Shown here one piece after another: positions 47,486 through 57,865 of a DNA stretch of 64,000 nucleotides (positions are counted from its first letter, which is position 1; every line of letters begins with the position of its first letter). The notes below the pieces were generated by a model that had not been told where the DNA came from, ran no database searches, and saw nothing but the letters and a program-made list of their open reading frames with translations. Made by a program: the position numbers and the translations under genes. The stretch is taken from positions 6,581,962 to 6,645,961 of the forward strand of contig NC_067208.1 of the NCBI RefSeq assembly GCF_026262505.1. The letters are read 5' to 3'. The stretch is from Trichomonas vaginalis G3. Taxonomy: Eukaryota > Parabasalia > Trichomonadida > Trichomonadidae.

Positions 47486-49458
47486 GAGTATATAAGAATT
47501 TCCGAAAAAGTGACACCCAAAAAAGTGACACTTTCAATAGGGAGTAACACTTAAAAAGTGACAATTTAAAATTCACAATAAATAAAAATAATAAATTTTT
47601 TAGTCTATTAAATTATTCTTTTCTTTGAAATCCTCTAAAAATTCTTCGAAATGTTCTAAAATATAATCTGGATAATTATAACAAAATTCATTAATTTCTA
47701 ACATATACGTATCTAACAATTCATTTGGAATTTCAAACGATCTTAAATATGTAATTGAATTTTGTATCTTCTCATTTATTTGAGAAAGTTTTTCTTCAGC
47801 ATTTTCCAATAAAAATCTTAATGGATTCAAATTGGCTTCTTGATTCTGAACAAAATTTAATACTTGGTATAAACGTGATTGAACTTCTCTTTTCAATTTT
47901 GTTTTATAATCTGTCAATCGAGGCTCGCGAATTCTAATTGAAGGAATAAAACCTGTTTGAAGTAAATCGTTTTTAATACGATAAAAGTAATTGGGTGCAA
48001 CTTCTTCTAAAAGATTTTTGACAAAAACATCAATTCTTTGATTTTTAACGCAGCCAAAATCGTGATATTTTATCTTTTTAAATAAAGATTCAGAAACGTT
48101 ATTCACAACGGTTAATTCATTTGGTCTGGCAGCGGCTATCCACATCATAGCCAACAATTCCTTATACAAAATTCAAAAACTTGGGTGCAATCAGTTCTGA
48201 TTGCACCCAAGTTTTTGAACTTTCTTGAGGGAATTAAAGGGTGAGAGATTTATAGTCTATCTATATATCTCCCACCCTCTAATTCCCTCCCTGACAGCGG
48301 GAAATTTTGTCTGAATGTTAAACTATTCAGACAAAGTTTTCCACTGTTTGCGAAGGAATTGTTGGCTATGATGTACTGATTCATGATCAGTACATCATAG
48401 CCAACAATTCCTTATATAAAGTTCAAAAACTTGGGTGCAATCAGTTCTGATTGCACCCAAGTTTTTGAACTTTCTTGAGGGAATGGAAGAGTAAGAGGTA
48501 TACATTATGAATATATACCTCTTACCCTTCCATTCCCTCTCTGACAGCGGAAAACTTTGTCTGAATGTTAAACTATTCAGACAAAGTTTCCCGCTGTTAG
48601 CGAAAGAATTGTTCCATCTGGTGCATAGAGTGTGAATCTATGCACCAAATGGAGCAAGTCCCTCGCGAAATTGCCAAAACTTGCGTCGCATTTCAAAGAT
48701 TGCGACACAAATTTTGGCGATTTCTAGTAGAGATGGAGTATTTTGAGTCACTGACCTATATGCAGTGGCTCAAAGGGCTCCATCTCTACTTTGAAGCAAG
48801 GAAACTTTCCTCGAAATTTTGATAATTTGAAGAAAGTTTTCAAGCAATTAACAAAGGATACTCGCTATGAGGTAAAAATTCTAGATTTTCACCTCATAGC
48901 GAGAGCTTCCCTTTCATTGCTTGAAAACTTTCCCCAGCTTCAAAATTGGGGAAAGGGCTGTAAAGTCGACTCCGATATCAGCAGGTACCAGAGTATTTAA
49001 AAGAGAAGCCCTCGTACGAGTTTCTATGAAGACCTTCTCATTCAAGAAGATCTTAATAGAAAATCGTACGAGGGCATTGGAAACTCGCGTCTGGTACATG
49101 TTGGTACCAGAGTGTTTGAGATTTGAAGACTCTGGTACTAACATGTACCAGAATTTATGATGAATTTAAGATGGACCATTATAAAATGGTAGCGGTTTGT
49201 TTCAAAAAATTTTAGATGAGATTTGCATAGATATAGATTATATGATTTATACATATGAAAAATAATATATAAAAATATAATTTTGAGATAATTATGTAAA
49301 TAATATTTTAAATATTTGAATTTGAGGTATAATTTTATAGTAAAATATATTATAAAGAGTATTTATATAAATATTGTAAAATAATATAAGTAATAAAAAT
49401 TGAGACCCCCTCCCTGTTTTTGATGTTTTGTCACTTTTTCGGTAATTCTTATTGTTTC
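47486..49458. mobile_element. Palindrome-array element APA-3, inserted in the Maverick
   Basis: Imperfect terminal inverted repeats: left ATAAGAATTTCCGAAAAAGT..., right complement ATAAGAATTACCGAAAAAGT..., both continuing GACA. Inside the left end GTGACA motifs repeat (AAAAAAGTGACAC, AAAAAGTGACAAT). A reverse gene fragment (47600-48145) precedes about 14 palindromes at 48175-49155, alternating A and B: e.g. A 48178-48225, B 48226-48290, A 48300-48350, B 48352-48413. The A-B-A-B block is then repeated with small changes up to about 48610. The last part (48990-49155) has long nested GGTACCAGA and CCCTCGTACGA dyads. About 300 bp of AT-rich DNA follows to the right end. The element interrupts a Maverick gene and is flanked by an 81-bp duplication. 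Confidence 0.75.
47600..48145 (-). pseudogene. 3' part of an unrecognised gene carried by APA-3
   Basis: A reverse frame of about 180 codons. The 5' end runs directly into the palindrome array, so the gene is probably truncated there (recognisable protein starts around ARPNELTVVNNVSESLF). Helical, with coiled heptads (NAEEKLSQINEKIQNSITYL) and an acidic C-terminus. It may be the remains of the element's own transposase or a captured host gene; no catalytic motif is visible. Confidence 0.5.
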
Positions 49459-50473
49459 TGGTAATACAGTCTCATATAAATTACCGAGAGACTTCATTGA
49501 ATATCCTGCGTCAAAAGCTCTTGAGATAAGAAAGATAAGTCTTGAGCATCCAGACTTTGAGTTTCTTGCTATTCCATTAGAAATGACAGATTCATCAAAA
49601 TCAGTGAAAAAAAGGTTTGACATGAGATATTACATAAAACCCAACATGACTACACAGGAGTTGAATGAAGGTCTTATGGAAAAAATGACTGAGGCAAGTA
49701 GAGAATTTGTTGATTGTTACTATGATTCAAATGAAAATAAATTGAATGTATTAAGAAAAGGTACATCACCAATCATAACATTACCTTCATACAGTAGTAT
49801 AGAAAAAAATGCCTTGAATTATAAATATGACATGTCCCTAGGAGATGTGTTGGATTTCATCACTGCGTTATTAGAAACCACTGAAACAGACACAACATCA
49901 AGAAAACCAGAGCTTGTTTGGGAAGATGACCATGGTAGAACATTCACGCAAAAAGTAATTCCATCGAAAGCAAAATTTTTAGACTTATGGGAAAAAAAAT
50001 ATATCTCGCGAATGCATGTATATTATAGTTTTACCATAGCAGATTTCACTGACGAAAATGATAAAGATAAAAAAACATATAAGTACTTTGATGAGCTTTT
50101 CATAACTATAGCGAATATCAGGTTTATCCTTGAGCGAAAGGGCAAACCAACATATAAATTTGTCGGTTATCAGATAAGAATAAATCCTCTCCTTGAGCCT
50201 TTAGTAACGTTGAGTAATATTGCTCATGATAACAAACAATTTATATGTAATGTGAATGAACAGCTTGTGCCACCAAAATTTTATGATATCACTGGTTATA
50301 AAGATGCACTCGTGTTTGAGTTTTATAAGCGCTTTTCATTCAAAAGAGTTGAAGAATCAACTGATGGTCAAAAAAAGGAATATTATGTAAAAGAACCATA
50401 TGAAATTCCTAAAGACTCTAATATAATGGTTGAACTTATATTAGAGTCTGGTACTCAATCTCAACATAAATAG
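49459..50473 (+). pseudogene. 3' part of the Maverick gene interrupted by APA-3
   Basis: Begins in the right copy of the 81-bp duplication and runs to TAG/TAA-bounded end at 50473. About 340 codons, with a mixed alpha/beta composition. Charged, hydrophilic middle (WEDDHGRTFTQKVIPSK) and many aromatic residues (YYSFTIADF, FELFITIANIRF type strands). No family recognised. Adjacent genes suggest a structural or replication role. Confidence 0.65.
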
Positions 50474-50516
50474 TTTACGTGACAGAATTTTTTTGACACG
50501 TAAAGTTTACATTTTA

Positions 50517-51002
50517 ATGGAAGCGAACAACAAAGCTCCTGCTAAGACTCTTGCCATCCAGAAGCCAGAGGTGACTGAAGAACAGTCCTCTGGCGACGAG
50601 GAAATATTGATGGGTGGCGAGAGTCCGAAGACCGAGATCAAGATCCCAGATCTCGATCACAAGCAAACGGCAAAGAAAACGGGTCCACGAGCTACTCCTC
50701 GAGAGCTACGTTTAATCAAGACCAGCCACAAGTATTTGAAGCAGCTGGAGGAGTCAAACGTAGCTCTCGAGGAACTAAAGCTCAAGCTGGCTGAAAAAGT
50801 AGAGGAAGCGAAAGGTAAAGAGCTCTACATCAGCCAGCTTGAGTATAAAGTTGACTCTTATGCCAACGAGATCTGCGATCTTCGATCTCGTCTCAACCGT
50901 GTGGGACATGAGTCAGACAGCTGGCATGAAAGGTTCCTTAAGGCTGACACATCCTACCATGAATTAAAGCGCGCCATAAGGAACTTAGCCACTGGCTTCT
51001 GA
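50517..51002 (+). CDS. Maverick accessory coiled-coil protein, 161 aa
   Basis: Start chosen at MEANNKAPAKTLAIQKP; upstream TTTTTGACACGTAAAGTTTAC resembles host promoter motifs. A disordered N-terminal third (PKTEIKIPDLDHK) precedes a long coiled coil (about 70-135: LKQLEESNVALEELKLKLAEK and YISQLEYKVDSYANEICDLRSRL). The codons are GC-richer than the core genes. This is the last gene before the right TIR. Function unknown. Confidence 0.7.
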   Translation: MEANNKAPAKTLAIQKPEVTEEQSSGDEEILMGGESPKTEIKIPDLDHKQTAKKTGPRATPRELRLIKTSHKYLKQLEESNVALEELKLKLAEKVEEAKGKELYISQLEYKVDSYANEICDLRSRLNRVGHESDSWHERFLKADTSYHELKRAIRNLATGF

Positions 51003-51255
51003 TCCCTCCTCTAAACCACGAATAAACACCTAATTTTACTACTATAACTCTTATTTTTACTCATATTACTCACATATATCCTCATATAACTTATAGTTCA
51101 TTGTCACTCAGATCACGATCTTTGTGATCACGATCAACTTAGGAAAAGAGAAAAAGTATAAAAGTTAGTATAATTAATTGTTTAGTCTTAAGTAAGCTTA
51201 TTGTTCATCAAGGAGTTGATGTAAGCGTTTCTTTGCCTCCGTGATCTGCTTCTTT
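51003..51255. other. Non-coding stretch before the right TIR
   Basis: AT-rich, with a small dyad GATCACGATCTTTGTGATCACGATC near 51110-51135. No gene supported. Confidence 0.5.
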
Positions 51256-51560
51256 TATAAGCTTACAGTTAAGCCAACAGCAGAGTCTATTAAATATACT
51301 GAGAAACCAGTGTTATGCTTCTTACGTCACGTTTGCCTCTCCATACAGATTAAACCTGTGGGACCACCTATCGTACTTCTCGACGATTATGATTTATCAG
51401 CCCCTGCTAGTGAATAAAGGTTAGTTTACATATGAACGTTTATTTTTACACATATATGCGTACATATGCGCGCCCGTATGGTGTCAGTTTTCTGTCACTT
51501 TTTCATTGTGTCGGTGCCTGTAGCTGTAGGCTACAGGCGACGCACAATGTATACTGTACT
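51256..51560 (-). repeat. Maverick right terminal inverted repeat
   Basis: Inverse copy of 25329-25634, differing by about one base. It carries a duplicate of the 3' end of the capsid gene (ending SAPASE and stop near 51417). Confidence 0.95.
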
Positions 51561-53341
51561 TGTGCGAATGCATTAAATGAGAGCAAAAAGAGATTGATGC
51601 TGTTAAAACTAGGTGTTAATTTGCAATTATTTCGCATCACAAGAACTACCCAGTAAATTCGGCTATCTTTCTTTGCAATTATTTTCCATTATACATATAA
51701 TATAATGGTTAGGGTTTGAAGAAAAGTTACTAGAGAATTATTGACTTTTGAAATAATGCAGAATTTTACTTGAAGAAATCATTAATTTATGAGTTCCAAA
51801 TTGCTAAGCATGACGAAGGATCATTAAAATTGCTACAATTAAATACACTTATTGCAGAATTAAGATTTTTGAAATTAAAAGTTTGAAATATTGCCTTTTT
51901 GAATAAAAATTTAAATTTTATTATATAATCATGATAATATCTTATAGAAATTAAAAGAAAATATTTTAAACCATTCAAATATTTTGAATGTCTTATCAAT
52001 TGAAAATATTAAAAGATAGCTTGATTTTATCATCATTAGTTGTTATCAAAGTTTTCTTCTTTTGATGAACAACAGTAAATGATTTGTTAATTACTTGTCT
52101 TCCTTTTTCGCAGCAAAATCGAAAGTTATGATGATAATCTTGGTGTCAATTTTGAAACTCTCTGATTTACAAGTAAGCATTCCTTTGGAAAAGCAGTCCT
52201 ATTCTGTTTTCAAGATATTTTAAAGCCTCCATTTCATACAATGCGCAGATCTATTCGAAATTGCAAGAACTCTCAAGAAAAATGCAGCAGCAAAGAAGAT
52301 TCCATAGTTTCTAGCATCAAAAATTTACAACCTTAATACAACAGTTAAAGAGAAGCTCGAAAAGAAAATATTTAACCATAAAGCTGGAAACCATTCGATA
52401 TCTACTATTGGATCTAATAAAAAGTTAATTATAACATATTTAACATGCTATTTGTTGACTTTGTTCCATTATATTACCATATATATCTTTTTGAAATCTA
52501 AAATATTTTTACGATTTTAACCATGTGTTGTTGAAACCATATATTAATCTTAGCTAAAGTATAGTTTATGAGTCTGTCACCATCTAACGTATGAATTTTC
52601 AAAAATGTCAAATATGTTCATTTTTTCTGTAGATTCAGCCATAATTTCACGCTGTTATACTATTCAACTATTATTTAATATTTTTATCGATTTAAATATA
52701 TGATGAGATGCTTAGTTCTCCTGGAAATCGATTTTTAATCGCAATTTTAACTTTCCAAAAATAATTCAAAAATAAAAATCCCTCTCAATTTTCTAAGTTT
52801 TATAACTCGCCAAATCTCTAGCCAAATTTTTTTTGGCCCGTATAAATATTGTTAGGCACTATATAGGGATGCTATTTATCCTATTTTCATCCCATTTTAC
52901 TGTTATCGCCTAGTGAATGTACCTTTGAATATAACAAAATTTTGTATAGCATTTTTTTTTGTAAAAATATGTTTTCATTTTGACTCGAGTTTGAATCCAA
53001 AATAAAATATTAGAATCAATACTCAATCCTGAAATTTTCTTCTTAATCAGTAAAATATTTGTTTAAATTTGCTATTTTTTGATTCGTCAATAAATTAAAT
53101 GCTTTCTTTAGAGACTGGGATTATATTTTGATACTATTTTCATTGAAGTAATTCTGCAAATCTACAATAAATATTGAAATTTCGATTATTACTTAGTCAA
53201 AACAGATGCATGACATTGATTCCAAATATGTTTTAAAATTTTTCAGATAAACTAGTCAAGCATAAACTTTGAATTTCGCATAACAGATGAAATAACCAAT
53301 ATTTTATAATAAAAATCAAACTAATAAGTATTTCTTTTATA
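51561..53341. other. Intergenic, right flank of the Maverick
   Basis: About 1.8 kb of AT-rich DNA with short degenerate frames only (e.g. KKRLMLLKLGVNLQLF near 51580-51640). I see no gene, RNA or repeat that I can support. Confidence 0.5.
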
Positions 53342-56257
53342 TTATGGTGGTGAATCAAATATCTTTTGTCTTAACTTCGTTTGCTGAGCTGCTGGCATGA
53401 AGTAAAAGCTTGTTCTACTTGTTCCCAGCACATTCTGGAAGTCATCATCGCTTAAGTAAACCTCAGGATACAGTAGTTGCGGGGCTTTCTTTGAAATTTG
53501 CGCGTGAGGAATATTAGGCACTTTATACTGCGATATTGCAGTGAATGTAACTTTGCATGATGCCGCAATTGCTGCACCCATTGCAAGTCTTTTGGCACTG
53601 ATCCTATTTGCTGGGAGTTCCATTAACGATGATCCCGAAACTATCTTCTCAACGATTTCTCTTCTATCGATAGAAAATGCATATTCACCGAGAACTTTTC
53701 CGACAAATACGTGAACATTTGGCGTCTTGAAATCTGATTTCGGTTCGTATTCTTGGATCAAATCTATTGTATCCTGTCCAACAACTGTGTTCGAGAGACC
53801 TTTGATGAGATTACAGATCTTCTCTTTTCCAGGAATGTTTGGAACATGTTGAATGTTCTTTTTCACGGGTGAATCTAGGACAAGGACTTCATCAAAGTCG
53901 TTTGGAATGACGCAACTTTGGTTTGAAAAGTAAAAAACTTTCCAATTCAGACTTTCGAGGGTTGTAATGAAATCTTGTGTACGTTGGAACATGGAAAGTG
54001 ATGCAATGAGTGTTCCAAGAAGGATTGGTGATGGTGTTGGCAAGATCGATTCTATTAAACGCTTAACGATATTTGACGATGAAATGTAAGCGTTCGCGTA
54101 AGGAGAAGAAGCAAAGTATCCGATTGCCAGTATTGCTGAGCGTATTTCTACGATATCCTCTGATAAAATTTGGTTAAAAACTTTCTCAATAAATCCGGAA
54201 ATTGCTCCGCAACCTTTTCTTGTTTGCGCAAGCTCACCAAAAAGATGTACAGGATATGTATATTCTTTGCCAGAAAAGGCAAAGTCGTACGCTGCATCAT
54301 AACTTTCAACAAATGATTTCCCTTCTCCGATCCACCATTCTATCTCTTCTTCGAGATTGAGGTACTTTAGAGCATTTTCATGTGACAAAATGTATGGGTA
54401 AAGTGATCTGAAACGCTTAGAAAAGATCGGATGTAATCCTTCCGTATTTGCACAGAAAGAAAGCGCAGTTTTGTCCGCGGAAACGATATCACATATGAAA
54501 TGAATAACGTCTGCAAGTTTATCTTCTTGACCAAGCTGATTTAATGTAAAAGCATATGGAATAATTAGTTTTTGGAAGACATTGGTTGCATAATCCTCAG
54601 TCTGTTCACGCTTCTTTTTGAGAATATTGAGCGCGATTTGATGAAATTGACGTGAAGCTTTCAGAAGAATATTCGAAAAAACAGGAATTGTAAGACTTGC
54701 TTCATCGGTAAATGTTATCTTACTGCAGAACATTTCGAAATTGTATTGATGTGAGAGATCGTTCCCGAATGCAAGAATTTCATCAAGATATCCGGATCGA
54801 CTTAAAATTCCAACTCCGCTCTTATTAGAGAGTAAGAAAGCGAACATATCTATGATGCTCCATATTGGAGAAATGAATTCGATGGCCTTTGGCGAGGCGA
54901 CTTTCAATAATGCCGCTCGAATGATCCTTGTGAACGTTTTGTCTTGGTCAAGGATATCTGTTCCCCATTGGAACTTGATGAGGTACCGAATGAGAGACAT
55001 CATAACTGGAGCAACGGTTAAAACTTTCTGATGAGTTAATGTGAGGAAGTTTGATCCGAAATACTCCAAAATATTGGTATAAAACTGTTTGGGAACATTC
55101 AGTGTCTCGTTTGAGGAATAAGGGATAACATAAGTAAGGAAATTCTTAATCAATTGCCAGTCCCAGACATTTGGATTCTGAGAAACAACAACGGGGACAA
55201 TAGAAGCAATATCCTCTGCAAATGTGGTCGAGTTCGAGTAATCATAAGCTCTTGCAATCGCAAATTTGCCATTCGTTGCGAAATCATTTTTCAAAATCAT
55301 TCTTAGATTGTTTCCTAAGCGTTTCACATCATTATGTGTTTGTGTGTATAGATGGATAATGTTTGGAAGTTCTGAATTTTGAATTATGTAAATTAATGTT
55401 CCACAAAAACCGGAAATGAGGGATGGAGCTTGGATACATGGTTTAATTAGACTAGATATAATACTAGAAACACGTGGAGGTGAGTGTTCAAAGCATTGTA
55501 TCAATTCTTTAATTCCTTTGTTTCTAATTCCGAAAATTAATAAGCCAGGCCATGTACGGAGGATCGCTAATAGTGAATCAGCAGCATGGGGAGGGAAGTT
55601 ATTGTCAACGATGTAGGCATATGGTGTAATTAAAGCTCTTAATGTATTTGGATCGGAAATCACTGAAAATCTGTTCTCTAGACCGTAAGTTATAAGACTA
55701 CATACTGCTGGGGATTGTTTTTCCTGAATGTAGTTGATAATCAATGGAAAAATTTCTGGAAATGTGTCAGTCATGTCTATTGAGAGAATTGCATCGCAAA
55801 GGTAAGCAATCGCAAGCGACTCATAGAACTTATCCGGTTGCTGCACCAAAGAAATGATAGCTGTTAATACCGTACGCGGTATAAGATTATGATAATTTAG
55901 TAAGTAATATATGTATGAAAATGCTGCTGCTTTCTCTGTATCAACTTTTGGTGGAGGATCAGGCCTTGGTCGTGCAATTGATTCTGCAATAATTATGTCA
56001 ACGTGATATTTTTCAACAATTAAGTCAGATCGAGACATTTCTATTGATAAAAATATTTTTAATACGTCTGCTTTAATTGCAAGAGAGTTTAAGCTGTAAA
56101 AATTGTGCAATAATGCTGCTACATAATCTAATTCGCCTTCAGGAAGTGAAAAATTTTCAGAATCTTCGACAAGTGCCGTAAGTACATCTGATAGATCTGC
56201 CGCAGGAAGTTTGAGGTCATACGCTGACCGCAGAATGGCGGGAAGATCTAATTCCAT
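53342..56257 (-). CDS. Rictor-like TORC2 subunit, 971 aa
   Basis: An all-helical HEAT/ARM-type protein. The diagnostic part is about residues 668-780: PVHLFGELAQTRKGCGAI, then EIRSAILAIGYFASSPYANAYI, then LLGTLIASLSMFQRTQDFITTLESLNWKVF. This matches, in order, Rictor's 'PVHLYGEL..T..GC', 'LKAvLWAiGhIGSS' and 'RGTcFYVLGLIS.T..G...L...GW' blocks as I recall them. Rictor (AVO3/Pianissimo) holds the TOR kinase in complex 2, which controls AKT-type kinases, membrane and actin. The protein is shorter than animal Rictor (~1700) but complete through the core. The N-terminal MELDLPAILRSAYDLKLP follows a TAAATTTATTTT leader. The gene is AT-moderate and intron-free. Confidence 0.8.
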   Translation of the reverse strand: MELDLPAILRSAYDLKLPAADLSDVLTALVEDSENFSLPEGELDYVAALLHNFYSLNSLAIKADVLKIFLSIEMSRSDLIVEKYHVDIIIAESIARPRPDPPPKVDTEKAAAFSYIYYLLNYHNLIPRTVLTAIISLVQQPDKFYESLAIAYLCDAILSIDMTDTFPEIFPLIINYIQEKQSPAVCSLITYGLENRFSVISDPNTLRALITPYAYIVDNNFPPHAADSLLAILRTWPGLLIFGIRNKGIKELIQCFEHSPPRVSSIISSLIKPCIQAPSLISGFCGTLIYIIQNSELPNIIHLYTQTHNDVKRLGNNLRMILKNDFATNGKFAIARAYDYSNSTTFAEDIASIVPVVVSQNPNVWDWQLIKNFLTYVIPYSSNETLNVPKQFYTNILEYFGSNFLTLTHQKVLTVAPVMMSLIRYLIKFQWGTDILDQDKTFTRIIRAALLKVASPKAIEFISPIWSIIDMFAFLLSNKSGVGILSRSGYLDEILAFGNDLSHQYNFEMFCSKITFTDEASLTIPVFSNILLKASRQFHQIALNILKKKREQTEDYATNVFQKLIIPYAFTLNQLGQEDKLADVIHFICDIVSADKTALSFCANTEGLHPIFSKRFRSLYPYILSHENALKYLNLEEEIEWWIGEGKSFVESYDAAYDFAFSGKEYTYPVHLFGELAQTRKGCGAISGFIEKVFNQILSEDIVEIRSAILAIGYFASSPYANAYISSSNIVKRLIESILPTPSPILLGTLIASLSMFQRTQDFITTLESLNWKVFYFSNQSCVIPNDFDEVLVLDSPVKKNIQHVPNIPGKEKICNLIKGLSNTVVGQDTIDLIQEYEPKSDFKTPNVHVFVGKVLGEYAFSIDRREIVEKIVSGSSLMELPANRISAKRLAMGAAIAASCKVTFTAISQYKVPNIPHAQISKKAPQLLYPEVYLSDDDFQNVLGTSRTSFYFMPAAQQTKLRQKIFDSPP

Positions 56258-56692
56258 AAATTTATTTTTTTATTTTTCAAATGTAATAAAAAATAAAGTG
56301 GATTGATTTACAAAATTCACCATTTATAACATTAATTCGTTTTCAGCAGATTTTAGCTTAGAATGTTTGGAATCTATGAAATCAATTGTCCTGATTGATT
56401 AAGAGCGAAATATTTCAGAATTCATATCGATATCTCAAAATTTTTATTCAATTTATCAACTCCAATGTTCTCATTCACATATTTTGTTTGTATATATATA
56501 CATGGTTCTAATTTAAATGGAACGAATACATATGATAATCAAATAATTTGAAGAAACAAAGTTATCATATTTGTTAATCAAGCACAGAAGCTCTTAAAGA
56601 AGTATATATTGAAATTATTCTTTCATACTTCAGCTGTTTGGTGATTTAAATTGAGTTAGGCACTAAGAAAAATATTTTGGGGAAAAATTGAA
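56258..56692. other. Intergenic, 5' side of the Rictor-like gene
   Basis: AT-rich; no feature beyond the start region of the reverse gene. Confidence 0.5.
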
Positions 56693-56762
56693 AGGTTGCA
56701 GATTTGAACCTGATACTTCTAGATTCATTTCATGATTCTTCCCATTATGCTAAAAAGTCATA
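56693..56762 (-). other. Second tRNA-derived fragment with box A and box B
   Basis: On the reverse strand TAGCATAATGGG (56741-56752) fits box A and GGTTCAAATC (56701-56710) fits box B, 30 bases apart. The stems pair poorly. It can be aligned along its length with the fragment at 1078-1152 (TAGYRTAATGGGA, then GTTCRAR), so both may come from one tRNA-derived repeat family. Confidence 0.5.
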
Positions 56763-56811
56763 TTCATATATAAAAATATTTTATCTATTTATATAATTGT
56801 CTATATAGAGA

Positions 56812-56905
56812 GAGGCGGCAAACGACCTCCGAACGAGCATTTGCTCGTTCTCCATCAAAGATGGTGCCCATTAAATTGTTTGCCGGCAGGATTCCTATCT
56901 TTTTT
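56812..56905 (+). ncRNA. Candidate structured RNA with a three-way junction
   Basis: P1 CGGCAAAC (56816-56823) pairs with GTTTGCCG (56878-56885). Inside it are two perfect hairpins: GAACGAGC-ATTT-GCTCGTTC (56831-56850) and CCATC-AAA-GATGG (56852-56864). The segment is much more GC-rich than its surroundings and is followed by a TTTTTTT run near 56899, a possible Pol III stop. It does not match hammerhead or other ribozyme cores that I can recall. Strand is assigned from the T run only. Confidence 0.45.
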
Positions 56906-56984
56906 TCAAAAAAAAAAGAAAATAGCATCTAAAATAAATTATTTATTAAATGATTAATATCATTTATATTTACCTCCTGAGAGG

Positions 56985-57115
56985 GATGTAATACTTTAGT
57001 CAAGAATTATTTTTCTTGACTAAATACCCCATTAGGGGCTTATTTCCACCGAGATTATCCTCAGTGGAGAAGAAAATCCAATAGTTGTTTTTATAACAAC
57101 TATTGGAAATGCTGC
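56985..57115. repeat. Cluster of four short hairpins
   Basis: In a row: TTTAGTCAAGAA/TTCTTGACTAAA, CCCCATTAGGGG, CCACCGAGATTATCCTCAGTGG (imperfect) and TCCAATAGTTGTT/AACAACTATTGGA. They follow the candidate structured RNA and may belong to the same transcript or element. They differ in sequence from the APA palindromes. Confidence 0.6.
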
Positions 57116-57865
57116 TAATTCAAAATTTGCAAGACAATTCGCACTTTTCTTTCATTCTAAAATAATTTTTCATCAAAAAATTGAAAAATATTTTGAATGC
57201 AAGGGAATAATAAATTTATCGTTCGAAATTCAATGCTATGCCGGATAAAATTCTTTGTTCAAAATTATATTCATCTAGCTCCATAGTGTCATTTACGGTA
57301 TAAAGTTACGATTCCACTCGTTAATAATTCAAGAGACCCAATTCCATTTATCTAATTTTCTAAAGAATTTATATTTTAAAAATTCGTGTATAAATCGAAT
57401 TCAAAAGTTCGATTATGAACATTTTTGTTTCAGAAATTTCTCAAAATGATTTCAGAAAAAAAAAATTGAAAACCTATTATATTTGAGTATTTTAACTTAA
57501 ATATCATAACTTCCAATTCTCTGCCTTAATACAAACGCCTTTTAAAAAGCGTTTATTTTGAAATGAAGAGATTTCAATTTTAGCAGATTCTATTCAATGG
57601 TGGAATAAAAGAGATACAAGGCTTGTAGTTTGGTGCACATCATCATTTAAATGTATGGGATAGCAAAAGCTTATATCAAAATGCCAAAATTGTATGAAAA
57701 ATCATTTCATTTTAAGATAATGAGCTAAGGAAAGCTGTGTTCAACATGATTCACAATAGCAAATCGACAACTGAATAACAATGCATTTCGTTTAAATCTT
57801 TTTTTCAATATCATGACAATATTTACTGTAACAGCATGTAGAAGTTGTATTAATACATATCTTAG
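57116..57865. other. Intergenic
   Basis: AT-rich, 750 bases with no gene or structure I can support. Confidence 0.5.

Larger units (their letters stand above)
25329..51560. mobile_element. Maverick/Polinton element, 26.2 kb
   Basis: Bounded by inverted repeats of about 305 bp that differ by about one base. It carries the family hallmarks: protein-primed polymerase B, retroviral-type integrase, packaging-type ATPase and putative capsid genes, plus a fibre, an adenine methyltransferase and about fifteen small genes. No capsid-maturation protease was recognised. Genes lie on both strands with very short divergent gaps (19-35 bp). It looks largely whole, with about two breaks, one being the APA-3 insertion at 47486-49458. 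Near-identical TIRs indicate a fairly recent insertion or gene conversion. The usual 6-bp target duplication was not recognised at the flanks. Confidence 0.93.

Noticed and set aside
47600-48145. APA-3 frame as an intact transposase
   Set aside because: No catalytic motif and the 5' end merges into the palindrome array; called a fragment only.
48175-49155. CRISPR array or coding frames in the APA-3 palindromes
   Set aside because: Units are variable palindromes without constant repeat and spacer; the open frames are by-products of the dyads.
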